From Hymenobacter swuensis DY53 (GTDB taxonomy: Bacteria > Bacteroidota > Bacteroidia > Cytophagales > Hymenobacteraceae), in contig NZ_CP007145.1 in NCBI RefSeq assembly GCF_000576555.1, positions 992,001 to 1,056,000 of the forward strand: 64,000 nt of DNA, given 5' to 3'. The translations under genes were made by a program, and so were the position numbers. The notes below the pieces were generated by a model. That model did not search any database. It had not been told where the DNA came from and saw nothing but the letters and a program-made list of their open reading frames with translations. Below are positions 25,213 to 33,570 of the stretch, in pieces (the stretch's first letter is position 1; each line of letters opens with the position of its first letter).

Positions 25213-25668
25213 TTAGTAAGGTTTGTGGTCGGGCAACTGAGCCGATACCTCTGGAACTACCCGGGTATAGGTATGCGCCAGCAGCTTGCCGTTGGTGTCC
25301 TGAAGCTGAAGCTTATTGCCCGCAACGGAGTAATATTGGTTGTTCTGGTAGCCGCGGTAGATGATAAGGTGTTTGGATTGCTTACCGAATCCTCCCAACT
25401 CGCGCCGGACCGAAAAAGCGGCTGCACTGATCAAGGTGCCATCCTGATAGAACCGGGCCCGGCCCCGACGGTCAAACTCCACTACTACCCGATGGCCGGT
25501 GTTATCAGGAGTTAATAAGCGCTGACTTTGGGCGGCAGTCTGCTGCCATTCCCAGCGGCCCACCAGGCCTTCTTCAAAAGTGGGCAGTGCGTCCTTGCTA
25601 CAGGATGTAATAAGACTGCCCACGGCAAGAAAGCTTGTGACGAATAAGCCACGAACAAAAGATTTCAT
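25213..25668 (-). CDS. hypothetical lipoprotein
   Basis: A 151-residue lipoprotein from the ATG at 25668, the start that gives a proper signal (MKSFVRGLFVTSFLAVGSL, then ITSC with the lipid Cys). An earlier in-frame ATG (25698) would add ten residues before the signal. The mature part is a short beta-rich domain (GRWEWQQTAAQS, VVVEFDRRGRARFYQDG, NKLQLQDTNGKLLAHTYTRV), which recalls the small lipocalin-like or beta-barrel lipoproteins of Bacteroidota. Its function is unknown. Confidence 0.7.
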   Translation of the reverse strand: MKSFVRGLFVTSFLAVGSLITSCSKDALPTFEEGLVGRWEWQQTAAQSQRLLTPDNTGHRVVVEFDRRGRARFYQDGTLISAAAFSVRRELGGFGKQSKHLIIYRGYQNNQYYSVAGNKLQLQDTNGKLLAHTYTRVVPEVSAQLPDHKPY

Positions 25669-25736
25669 AACTGAATAGAAAGTAAGTTGCGTTTTCATGA
25701 GCGGAATCAGACCATGATAGTTGCATCAAAGCAAGC

Positions 25737-25744
25737 TATTTTTG
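25737..25744 (+). promoter_or_regulatory. -7 element TATTTTTG upstream of aroB
   Basis: TATTTTTG fits TAnnTTTG and lies 53 bp before the putative aroB start. No TTG stands at the usual distance, so this is a candidate only. Confidence 0.35.
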
Positions 25745-25796
25745 TCTGATTTCTTGCAACCGTTGGTCGAAAACTTTTAATAAAACTCATTTAATT

Positions 25797-26840
25797 TTGA
25801 ATGATACCTTGTTCATCGGAGCGGATGCTCTGCCGGCATTAGCTGAATTAGTGGCTGGTAGAGCAGTAAGCCAGGTTTTCGTCCTCGTTGATGCCAATAC
25901 CAGCCGGCAGTGCCTGCCAGTAGTGGCGGCTCTACTGCCGGCTGGCTACCACCTCATCGAAATTGCGGCCGGGGAAGAGTACAAAACGCTGGCTTCGTGC
26001 GAAGTGCTTTGGGCGGCTCTCACGGAGCAGTCGGCTGACCGCCATACGCTGCTGGTGAACCTGGGGGGCGGGGTGGTCACCGACCTGGGTGGTTTTGCGG
26101 CGGCTGTGTACAAGCGCGGCATCCGGTTTGTGCAGGTGCCTACCACGCTGCTGGCGCAGGTAGATGCCAGCGTGGGTGGCAAAACCGGCATCGATTTTAT
26201 GGGCTTTAAAAACCAGTTGGGCGTATTTCAGGAGCCTACGGCCGTGTGTATTGAGCCTCGGTTTCTGCAGACGCTCGACCCGCGCCAGCTCAAATCGGGC
26301 TACGCGGAAGTGGTAAAGCACTGGCTAATTGCCGACGCGGAGGCTTTTAGCCGTAACCGCTACGTAGGCGTGCTGGGAATTGAGGACTGGATCCCGATCA
26401 TTGAGGAGTCAGTAGCGCTGAAGAAGCGCATTGTGGCGCAGGACCCGCTGGAAAGCGGTTTGCGTAAGCTGCTCAACTTTGGGCATACCGTAGGCCACGC
26501 GCTAGAAAGCTACCTGCTACAACAGCCGGGCCGTGAGATTCTGCATGGGGAGGCCGTGGCCGCTGGTATGGTGTGCGAGGCTTGGCTGAGCCAACAGAAG
26601 GGCCTGCTGAGCGCCGAGGAACTGGATAACATCGAAACTTTCTTGTTCTCTGTATTTGAGAAAGTGCAGTTCGTGAGCTTGGAAACCGAAGCCATTGCGC
26701 AATTTGCCCTCCAAGACAAGAAAAACTCAGGCTCCATCATCAATTGCACGCTGCTGGAAGGCATCGGGCGCGGGGTGTACGACCAGCCGGTTACGCCGGC
26801 CGAAATTGCTGAGTCGTTGCGGTACTACCACCGCCTGTAG
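25797..26840 (+). CDS. aroB: 3-dehydroquinate synthase (TTG start)
   Basis: A 347-residue enzyme of the shikimate pathway that turns DAHP into dehydroquinate using NAD and a divalent metal. The NAD-binding region NLGGGVVTDLGGFAA, the substrate region TTLLAQVDASVGGKTGID, KSGYAEVVKHWLIAD, and the metal ligands in NFGHTVGHALES and LHGEAVAAG are all present. There is no in-frame ATG or GTG at the N-terminus. The best start is TTG at 25797 (then NDTLFIGADALPALAEL). An ATG at 25801 is out of frame and opens a 13-codon overlapping ORF. aroA follows on the same strand. Confidence 0.95.
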   Translation: MNDTLFIGADALPALAELVAGRAVSQVFVLVDANTSRQCLPVVAALLPAGYHLIEIAAGEEYKTLASCEVLWAALTEQSADRHTLLVNLGGGVVTDLGGFAAAVYKRGIRFVQVPTTLLAQVDASVGGKTGIDFMGFKNQLGVFQEPTAVCIEPRFLQTLDPRQLKSGYAEVVKHWLIADAEAFSRNRYVGVLGIEDWIPIIEESVALKKRIVAQDPLESGLRKLLNFGHTVGHALESYLLQQPGREILHGEAVAAGMVCEAWLSQQKGLLSAEELDNIETFLFSVFEKVQFVSLETEAIAQFALQDKKNSGSIINCTLLEGIGRGVYDQPVTPAEIAESLRYYHRL

Positions 26841-26974
26841 GTTGGCTGCGTGCCGGAATATTCACTTGTATCACTCGGGAGCACGGCTTCGGCTTGGCTC
26901 TGTAAGGCTTCTTCGTCATCAACTCTTCTCTGACTCTTACTTGGTCTACGGGCCAGCTTAGGGGTACGGCCCAG

Positions 26975-28183
26975 GTGCCGGCCTCTAAAAGTGAAAGCAA
27001 CCGCGCCCTCATCATCCGTGCCCTGGCCGGTGGGGGGGAGCTGGATAACCTTTCCGATGCCAACGATACGCAGCTCATGCAGCGGCTGCTGGCCGATCCG
27101 ACCGCGCCGGTATTCGACGCCGAGGATGCTGGTACCGTCATGCGCTTCCTGACGGCCTACCTGGCCATGACCGGTCGCCAGACTGAGCTGACTGGCACCG
27201 CTCGCATGCAGGAGCGCCCCATTAAGGTGCTGGCCGATGCGCTGCAGGAACTGGGTGCCCGCATCGAGTACCTGAACCAGGAAGGCTACCCGCCGCTGCG
27301 CCTGCTGGGCCGCACGCCCCAGCCGGCTATGGAGGAAGCCGATTTTACGGAGCTGAAAGTACGCGGTGACATTAGCAGCCAGTACATTTCGGCCCTGCTG
27401 ATGGTGGGGCCTACGTTGCCTCATGGCCTGCGCATCTGGTTGACCGGTAAGGTAGGCTCGCGTCCGTATATCCGGATGACGCTGGCCCTGATGCAGCATT
27501 TCGGGGCTCAGTGCCGGGATTTGGGCGAAGTGCTGGAAGTCCGCCCGCAGGCCTATGAGCCCACCAATTACACGGTGGAAGGCGACTGGTCGGCGGCCAG
27601 CTATTGGTATGCTATGGTGGCGCTGGCCCCGGCCGGCTCGCACCTCACGCTGCCGACGCTGCGCCGCTACTCCTGGCAGGGCGACCAAGCCATTGTGGCC
27701 ATTATGGCCCAACTGGGCGTGCACACTGAGTTTCTGGCTGATGAAACCCTGCGCCTGACCAAGCGCACGCCTACCGCCTCGCTCACCCAGGATTTCACCG
27801 ACTGCCCCGATCTGGCCCAGACGGTGGCCGTAATAGCCGCCGCCCTGGGCGTGCCTGCCACCATGACCGGCCTGGAAAGCCTGCGCATCAAGGAAACCGA
27901 CCGGATTGCCGCGCTGCAGGCGGAACTGGCTAAGTTTGGCGGCAGCCTGACCGACGAGGGCGAGGGCGTTTTTCGGGTAAGCTCGCAGGATTTCCACGTC
28001 AGCGGCCAGACGGTGGCCACCTATCATGACCATCGGATGGCTATGGCCTTTGCCCCCCTGGCTTTGCTGGGACCTCTCACCATTGAGGCCCCGCAGGTAG
28101 TGCGCAAGTCGTACCCGCAGTTTTGGCGGGAACTGGAGAAAATCGGGTTCGTGACTGACCCCGCCCCGGCTCCGGTGTTCTGA
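26975..28183 (+). CDS. aroA: EPSP synthase (start codon unclear)
   Basis: The sixth enzyme of the shikimate pathway, joining shikimate-3-phosphate and PEP. Visible landmarks are PASKSESNRALII (active-site Lys-Ser and Arg), DAGTVMRFLTAY, GTARMQERPIKVL, SQYISALLMV, DCPDLAQTVAV (catalytic Asp), LRIKETDRI (catalytic Glu) and TYHDHRMAMAF. The only canonical start is GTG at 26975, which would leave just Pro-Ala-Ser before the active-site Lys. The frame stays open to 26906 and reads LTLTWSTGQLRGTAQ directly upstream, a normal EPSP synthase N-terminus. The true start is therefore probably a rare codon such as CTG at 26930. aroB lies just before. Confidence 0.93.
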   Translation: MPASKSESNRALIIRALAGGGELDNLSDANDTQLMQRLLADPTAPVFDAEDAGTVMRFLTAYLAMTGRQTELTGTARMQERPIKVLADALQELGARIEYLNQEGYPPLRLLGRTPQPAMEEADFTELKVRGDISSQYISALLMVGPTLPHGLRIWLTGKVGSRPYIRMTLALMQHFGAQCRDLGEVLEVRPQAYEPTNYTVEGDWSAASYWYAMVALAPAGSHLTLPTLRRYSWQGDQAIVAIMAQLGVHTEFLADETLRLTKRTPTASLTQDFTDCPDLAQTVAVIAAALGVPATMTGLESLRIKETDRIAALQAELAKFGGSLTDEGEGVFRVSSQDFHVSGQTVATYHDHRMAMAFAPLALLGPLTIEAPQVVRKSYPQFWRELEKIGFVTDPAPAPVF

Positions 28184-28284
28184 GTAGAGTTACCAGCAGC
28201 GCGCTGTTCTAGCAACTGCGTGCTGCTGGCAGAGTACGGAGAAAGTCCGTTGTTGTCTGGATTATACTATTAGCGCTGAACGAT

Positions 28285-28809
28285 ATGCGTATGATTTTCT
28301 TGGGGGTAATAGGCTTGCTGGGAGCGAATTACTGTGCCTATGCCCAGGAGCAAGTTTCGTATGTGCGTTCCGCCACTGAGCAAGCTGAACCGATATACTT
28401 ACTTAATTCTACAATTATCATCAATGGCCTGTTCGCCGATTTTTCGCCGAATGACATTCAGGGAATTGAGGTATACAAGCCCTCGATGCGCACCGATGAT
28501 AGTACTCTACTGCCTTGGCAAGTAAGTTTGGGAACTGGGGTACTAATTATTAACTCAAAGCGGCGAGTGGCTGCAGAATCTTTATCACAGTTGGCACGGC
28601 GGATGAAAATCTCTGGTCCGTTGCAGTTCGCCATTAACGGCCATTGGTTAAGTTCAGAAGCAACAAGTAATCTGCGCATAACCCCAGCGGCAATTGCGCA
28701 ACTGCACATCATTCTCCCAACAGCCATTCAATCGGCAACGGTGGTTGATATCTGGCTAAAGCGGATGCCCAAGAAGGATCATCCGCCGGGCTCTATTTTT
28801 ATTCGTTAA
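28285..28809 (+). CDS. exported protein with TonB-plug-like fold
   Basis: A 174-residue protein with a signal peptide (MRMIFLGVIGLLGANYCAYAQ). The mature part resembles the plug domain of TonB receptors: PIYLLNSTIIINGLFADFSPNDIQGIEVYKP, then GTGVLIINSKRRV. Typically the GIEVYKP step is followed by a barrel, but no barrel is present, so it is a stand-alone plug-like protein. Function is unknown. Its last 11 bp overlap the end of the convergent gene (stop at 28799). Confidence 0.6.
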   Translation: MRMIFLGVIGLLGANYCAYAQEQVSYVRSATEQAEPIYLLNSTIIINGLFADFSPNDIQGIEVYKPSMRTDDSTLLPWQVSLGTGVLIINSKRRVAAESLSQLARRMKISGPLQFAINGHWLSSEATSNLRITPAAIAQLHIILPTAIQSATVVDIWLKRMPKKDHPPGSIFIR

Positions 28810-29629
28810 CGGTCAGTGCAAAGCCTTCCTGCTCCCGCAACTGCCGGAAGTACTCGGCCGAGTGACGCAGGCGGCTGCCGTACCAACTGAACAGCTCCCC
28901 GTCAACGATGCGAATCTCGGCCGCGGGGCAGATTTCCCGGAACTCGTTTATGTGTTTTTCACCAAAAGGGTAGGGCTCTGAGGACAGCAGGATATGGCGG
29001 GGCGCAGCCTGTTGCAACTGCTCGGGCGTTATTTCGGGGTAGCGGCCCATGTTTCTGAACACATTGCGGAAGCCGGCCTGGGCCAGCATATCATCAATGA
29101 ACGTGCCGCCGGCTGCCACCATATAAGGCTTACGCCAGATAAAGTACGCAGCAGGCACGGGTTCCGCCACCGACGGCAGCGCCGCGAAGGAACCGGCAAT
29201 TTCAGTGCTCAGAGCTTCAGCGGCGTCCTTGCGGCCAGTAAGCAGACCCACTCGCCGGATCATACCCAGTGAATCGGCCAGGGTGCTGATGTCACTCATC
29301 CAGACGGGGTACTTCTCCGTTAGCTGCTCGATGCCAGCCTGATAGTTTTCCTCCTTGTTGCCGATGATAAGGTCGGGCCGGAGAGCCTCAATCTTCTCGA
29401 AATCGAAGTTTTTAGTACCCCCAATTACTGTGGCCGACTGGCGGGCTTCCGCCGGGTGGATACAGAATTTGGTAACGCCCACCACCCGCTTGCCCAGTCC
29501 CAGGTCAAACAGCAACTCCGTCTGTGAAGGCACCAATGACACAATGCGCTGCGGCGGGAACGGCACAGCTACTCGCCGGTCCATCTGGTCGGTTACGGTG
29601 AGCGGAAGGAAAGGTAGGGGAGGTTGCAT
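28799..29629 (-). CDS. BtuF-like substrate-binding protein without signal peptide
   Basis: A 276-residue protein of the periplasmic binding type III fold (helical backbone metal receptor) used by cobalamin and ferric-siderophore ABC importers. The typical N-terminal pattern RIVSLVPSQTELLFDLG and later TKNFDFEKIEALRPDLIIGNKEEN are clear. No signal peptide or lipobox is seen, and no permease or ATPase lies nearby. I chose the ATG at 29629: the earlier one (29650) lies inside a REP-like repeat arm. It may act in the cytoplasm as a metal-complex receptor, or the signal may have been lost. Confidence 0.75.
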   Translation of the reverse strand: MQPPLPFLPLTVTDQMDRRVAVPFPPQRIVSLVPSQTELLFDLGLGKRVVGVTKFCIHPAEARQSATVIGGTKNFDFEKIEALRPDLIIGNKEENYQAGIEQLTEKYPVWMSDISTLADSLGMIRRVGLLTGRKDAAEALSTEIAGSFAALPSVAEPVPAAYFIWRKPYMVAAGGTFIDDMLAQAGFRNVFRNMGRYPEITPEQLQQAAPRHILLSSEPYPFGEKHINEFREICPAAEIRIVDGELFSWYGSRLRHSAEYFRQLREQEGFALTVNE

Positions 29630-29640
29630 CTGGGAAAAGA

Positions 29641-29743
29641 AGAGCGTCATGTTGAGCGAAGCCGAAGCATCTCTACCGCTTCGTTGTAACAGATAAGTTA
29701 CTTAACGGTAAAGATGCTTCGGCTTCGCTCAACATGACGCTCT
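29641..29743. repeat. REP-like inverted repeat, type TCATGTTGAGC
   Basis: AGAGCGTCATGTTGAGCGAA and so on (29641-29672, 32 bp) faces an exact inverted copy at 29712-29743, followed by matching TACCG/CGGTA. It separates the M42 peptidase gene from the metal-receptor gene. Confidence 0.9.
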
Positions 29744-29766
29744 ACGCCACGGTTTACGCGTTTGAT

Positions 29767-30837
29767 TTACTTGAAATACCGAAAATCGTGCTTGTCCTCG
29801 ATGCGCAGCAGGGTCTCGTAGATGAGCTGGATAACGCTCTGCACGTCGTCTTTGTGCACGGTTTCCACGGTGGTGTGCATGTACTTAAGGGGCAGCGAAA
29901 TCAGGGCCGAGGCCACGCCCGAGTGGGAGTAGGCAAAGGCGTCGGTGTCGGTGCCGGTGGCGCGGGTGGCGGCGGCCCGCTGGAAGGGAATCTCGGCACT
30001 CTGGGCCGTTTCAATGATGAGCTCCCGCAGGTTGTTCTGCACGGCCGGACCGTAGGTAATTACGGGGCCTTTGCCACAGAACAGGTCGCCGGAGGTCTTT
30101 TTCTCATACATCGGCGACTGGGTATCGTGAATTACGTCCGTCACGATGGCCACATCGGGCTTGATGTGGTGGGCAATCATCTCCGCGCCCCGCAGCCCGA
30201 TTTCCTCTTGCACCGCATTCACGATATAAAGGCCGAAAGGCAGTTTCTTCTTCTCCTCCTTCAGCATGCGGGCTACCTCGGCAATCATGAAGCCTCCGAT
30301 GCGGTTATCAAGCGCCCGGCCCACGTAGAAGCGGTCATTGAGCACCGTGAATTCGTCCTCGAACGTCACCACCGAGCCCACATGAATGCCCATCTGCTCC
30401 ACTTCTTCCTTGGAGGAAGCGCCGCAGTCCAGGAATACAGTTTCGATGGTAGGGGCTTTGTCCTGCTCCACTTTGCGCACGTGAATGGCCGGCCAACCAA
30501 ATACGGCTTTCACAATACCCTTCTTGGTGTGAATGTTTACCCGCTTGCTGGGAGCCACCAGAGGGTCGGAGCCGCCGTTTTTGCGCAGGTACAGGAAACC
30601 TGATTCCGTGATGAAGTTCACGAAGTAGCTGATTTCGTCGGCGTGGGCCTCAATCACCACCTTGTATTCGGCCTCGGGGTTGACGATGCCCACCACCGTG
30701 CCGTAGGTATCCACGAAGTATTCGTCGATGTACGGTTTCAGGTAGTCGAGCCAGAGTTTCTGGCCTTCCATCTCGAAGCCGGTGGGAGAGGGGTTATTGA
30801 GGTATTTCTGGAGGAAGTCGAAGCTTTCTGGACGCAT
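29767..30837 (-). CDS. M42 family aminopeptidase
   Basis: A 356-residue cytoplasmic metallopeptidase from the ATG at 30837; the frame runs further up but only this start gives MRPESFDFLQKYLNNPSPTG, the usual N-terminus. The metal ligands can be read: VIEAHADEI (His), GRALDNRIGG (bridging Asp), VNAVQEEIGLRGA (catalytic Glu and ligand Glu), VTDVIHDT (Asp) and LKYMHTTVE (His). These enzymes form dodecameric tetrahedral shells and trim N-terminal residues from peptides, a step after proteasome-like degradation. The GNAT and carboxylase genes precede it on the same strand. Confidence 0.94.
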   Translation of the reverse strand: MRPESFDFLQKYLNNPSPTGFEMEGQKLWLDYLKPYIDEYFVDTYGTVVGIVNPEAEYKVVIEAHADEISYFVNFITESGFLYLRKNGGSDPLVAPSKRVNIHTKKGIVKAVFGWPAIHVRKVEQDKAPTIETVFLDCGASSKEEVEQMGIHVGSVVTFEDEFTVLNDRFYVGRALDNRIGGFMIAEVARMLKEEKKKLPFGLYIVNAVQEEIGLRGAEMIAHHIKPDVAIVTDVIHDTQSPMYEKKTSGDLFCGKGPVITYGPAVQNNLRELIIETAQSAEIPFQRAAATRATGTDTDAFAYSHSGVASALISLPLKYMHTTVETVHKDDVQSVIQLIYETLLRIEDKHDFRYFK

Positions 30838-30883
30838 GAGTTGAAGAATCAAAAGATAAAATACAAACGCCGGGCCTGATGGT

Positions 30884-31405
30884 TTAATTGACCGCCACCC
30901 GCTGCGGTGCGTGCCAAGCCATCGGAATATCCGCTTCCAAGCCCCGCGCACCGGCCACCCGGCCCTCGAAGCGGCCTTCCTGCCTGAAACCCAACTGCTC
31001 GTATAGGGCAATGGCACGGGTGTTGCTTTCCCGCACCAGCAACTCTACCCGATGCACCTGCGGAAATTGAGCCTGAATCCGGGTGAGTAGCTCAATAAAC
31101 AGTCGTCGCCCCAGCCCTTGGCCTTGCGCGGCGGGCGCAATGGCCACTGTCAGATCGCCGAGGACGTGGGCGAAAATCCGTAAGCCCGCCTGATAGACGT
31201 GGATTTCCGCCACCAGTTCGCCCGCCTGTTCGGCCACCAGTCCGATACCTTGGCTCACGCTCCGCGTCAGAAAGTGCTGGACATATTCCTCTGTCATCTC
31301 ATCTGGCTGCCGGGCCAGCCCGCCACTCTCCGCTGACACGCGCTGGTACAGCCGCCGAATGGCGGGCGCATCCTGCAGCGTAGACGAACGAATGGTGATA
31401 GACAT
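30884..31405 (-). CDS. GNAT family acetyltransferase
   Basis: A 173-residue GNAT protein. The acetyl-CoA pyrophosphate loop is visible (GDLTVAIAPAAQGQGLGRRLFIELL), followed by the NTRAIALYEQLGFRQEGR motif. The N-terminal part (SITIRSSTLQDAPAIRRLYQRV) is usual for the family. It may acetylate a protein amine or an amino acid; the substrate is unknown. It begins 10 bp after the carboxylase beta gene and is 46 bp before the M42 gene, so all three probably form one transcription unit. Confidence 0.9.
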   Translation of the reverse strand: MSITIRSSTLQDAPAIRRLYQRVSAESGGLARQPDEMTEEYVQHFLTRSVSQGIGLVAEQAGELVAEIHVYQAGLRIFAHVLGDLTVAIAPAAQGQGLGRRLFIELLTRIQAQFPQVHRVELLVRESNTRAIALYEQLGFRQEGRFEGRVAGARGLEADIPMAWHAPQRVAVN

Positions 31406-31415
31406 AGCGCGGTAC

Positions 31416-32984
31416 TTACAGGGGAATGTTGCCGTGCTTTTTACGGGGCAGCGTGTCCACTTTATTTTCCAGCATCTTGAAGGCGCGGATCAGCTTCTGG
31501 CGCGTCTGGGAGGGCAAAATCACCTCGTCCACGAAGCCCCGGTGGGCGGCGCGGTAGGGTGTGGCGAACTTCTGCTGGTACTCGTCTACTTTCTCCTGGA
31601 GCTTGGCGGTAGGGTCTTCGGCGGCGGCAATTTCGCGCTTGAAGATGATTTCAGCCGCGCCTTTGGCACCCATTACGGCAATTTCGGCCGTGGGCCAGGC
31701 GTAGTTCATATCGGCCCCGATGTGCTTGCTGTTCATCACATCATAGGCTCCGCCGTAGGCCTTGCGGGTAATGACAGTGATGCGTGGCACGGTGGCTTCG
31801 CAGAAGGCATAGAGCAGCTTGGCCCCGTTGGTGATGATGCCGCGCCATTCCTGGTCGGTGCCGGGCAGGAAGCCGGGCACGTCCTCCAGCACCAGCAGCG
31901 GAATGTTAAACGAGTCGCAGAACCGTACGAACCGGGCGGCCTTGGTGCTGGCGTTGATGTCGAGTACGCCGGCCAGCACGGCCGGCTGGTTGCCCACAAT
32001 ACCAATGCTGCGGCCTCCCAGACGGGCAAAGCCTACCACGATGTTTTCGGCGAAGTTTTGATGCACCTCTAGGAAGGAACCAGCGTCGATGATGCCGTCA
32101 ATCACTTCCCGCATGTCGTAGGGCTGGTTGGGATTGTCGGGGATGATGGTGTCCAGAATGGCCCGGCTTTCATCCTGGCCGGCCTCATAGGGTACCATGG
32201 GAGCGGTTTCCTCGCAGTTCTGGGGCATGTAGCTCAGCAGCTGCTTGAGGTGGTTGATGCAGGCCACCTCGTTGGCGCACGAAAAGTGCGTGACGCCGCT
32301 CTTGGCCGAGTGGGTGCTGGCCCCGCCCAGCTCCTCGCTGGTCACGTTTTCGTGGGTGACGGTTTTCACCACGTTGGGCCCGGTCACGAACATATAGCTC
32401 GTGTCCTCCACCATCAGAATAAAGTCGGTGATGGCCGGCGAGTACACCGCGCCGCCCGCGCACGGCCCCATAATGGCCGAGAGCTGCGGTACTACGCCCG
32501 AGGCCAACGTGTTTTTGTAGAAGATATCGGCGTAGCCGCCGAGGCTCACCACGCCTTCCTGAATCCGGGCCCCGCCCGAGTCGTTCAGGCCCAGAACGGG
32601 CGCGCCGTTCTTCATGGCGAGGTCCATGATCTTCACGATTTTCTCGGCGTGGGTTTCGCTTAAAGAGCCGCCAAACACCGTGAAATCCTGCGAAAACGCG
32701 TACACCAGCCGGCCGTTCACGGTGCCGTAGCCCGTTATCACGCCGTCGCCGAGGTAGTACTCCTTGTCCAGCCCGAAATCCTTGGAGCGGTGCATTACAA
32801 ACTTGCCGATTTCCTCAAACGAGCCCTCATCAAACAGCAAATCAATTCGCTCCCGGGCGGTGAGCTTGCCTTTCTTATGCTGGGCATCAATGCGGGCCTG
32901 GCCGCCGCCGAGCAGGGCCTCCTCATTTTTGCGGGCGAGAATTTCGGTTTTGCTTAGTTGGGCGTCAGCGTGCGGATCAGACAT
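31416..32984 (-). CDS. pccB: acyl-CoA carboxylase beta chain (propionyl-CoA type)
   Basis: A 522-residue carboxyltransferase. It moves CO2 from biotin carried by another subunit to propionyl- or acetyl-CoA. Residues 45-255 form the N-terminal half, with [33 protein letters not shown] and [12 protein letters not shown], which builds the oxyanion hole. The C-terminal half has [33 protein letters not shown], and [17 protein letters not shown]. Length is normal. The alpha chain with biotin is not in the window. The two genes that follow are 10 and 46 bp away. Confidence 0.95.
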   Translation of the reverse strand: MSDPHADAQLSKTEILARKNEEALLGGGQARIDAQHKKGKLTARERIDLLFDEGSFEEIGKFVMHRSKDFGLDKEYYLGDGVITGYGTVNGRLVYAFSQDFTVFGGSLSETHAEKIVKIMDLAMKNGAPVLGLNDSGGARIQEGVVSLGGYADIFYKNTLASGVVPQLSAIMGPCAGGAVYSPAITDFILMVEDTSYMFVTGPNVVKTVTHENVTSEELGGASTHSAKSGVTHFSCANEVACINHLKQLLSYMPQNCEETAPMVPYEAGQDESRAILDTIIPDNPNQPYDMREVIDGIIDAGSFLEVHQNFAENIVVGFARLGGRSIGIVGNQPAVLAGVLDINASTKAARFVRFCDSFNIPLLVLEDVPGFLPGTDQEWRGIITNGAKLLYAFCEATVPRITVITRKAYGGAYDVMNSKHIGADMNYAWPTAEIAVMGAKGAAEIIFKREIAAAEDPTAKLQEKVDEYQQKFATPYRAAHRGFVDEVILPSQTRQKLIRAFKMLENKVDTLPRKKHGNIPL

Positions 32985-33049
32985 CGTGGGGTGGGAAGGT
33001 CAGGGTAGCTACTTGGGAACAGGTTCAAAGGTAACGTACGGGTAAAGAA

Positions 33050-33074
33050 AAGCCGCACCAGAATTCTGGTGCAG
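33050..33074 (-). terminator. palindromic terminator behind the broken lipoprotein
   Basis: GCACCAGAATTCTGGTGC is an 18 bp palindrome, flanked by AGC/GCT, and on the minus strand it runs into CTTTTCTTT. It lies 20 bp after the second stop (33094). Confidence 0.75.
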
Positions 33075-33093
33075 CTGGGTACTATAAAGAAGG

Positions 33094-33507
33094 TTAGTCG
33101 CTTCCTTCATAGGTAACCTGCCCCGTGCTGCGTTCAATACTCAAGAAGCTGTGTTTCCCATAAGGGGCTTCCAGTTTCTTAGAAGTGAGCTTGAGGTAAC
33201 GAACGGTTTAATGAACTGTCGTCAATCGACATTCACTGGAAGCGTTGACTCGCCATATAACTTTGTTATTGCGGCAAGCAATGATGACTGATTTGCCAGA
33301 ATCAGGAACGAAGTAGATGGTCCCATCTGCTGACAAAATGCCCCGCTTATCGGTGGAAGCAAAATTGATTTTGGTTTCTTTAGTAATAAGCTTTGGATTG
33401 TACGAATACGGTGGGGGCTGCTGACAACTTACGTTTGACAGTACGATTATTAATGCGGCTGTGAAAACGGAGAAAATATGCGGACAGGTGTAAACGATAC
33501 CAGGCAC
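33094..33507 (-). pseudogene. small lipoprotein gene with in-frame TAA
   Basis: The minus-strand frame starts at a GTG (33507) or TTG (33516), with a hydrophobic segment (FTAALIIVLSNVSC) that ends in a lipobox-like Cys. It runs to TAA at 33208-33210, giving about 100 residues. The same frame then continues for 37 codons without error (TVRYLKLTSKKLEAPYG and so on) to TAA at 33094-33096, where a terminator follows. A single base change (for example CAA to TAA) explains the break. It may be a pseudogene, a recent mutation, a sequencing error, or a stop that is read through. Function unknown. Confidence 0.6.
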
Positions 33508-33515
33508 AATAAACA

Positions 33516-33551
33516 AAAACGGCCGGCTCCCTCACAGGAACCGGCCGTTTT
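33516..33551 (-). terminator. terminator of clpC
   Basis: AAAACGGCCGGCTCC pairs with GGAACCGGCCGTTTT around CTCACA. On the minus strand it ends in TTTTTGTTT and lies 20 bp behind the clpC stop. Confidence 0.93.
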
Positions 33552-33570
33552 CATTTCCAGACAAACTTAA

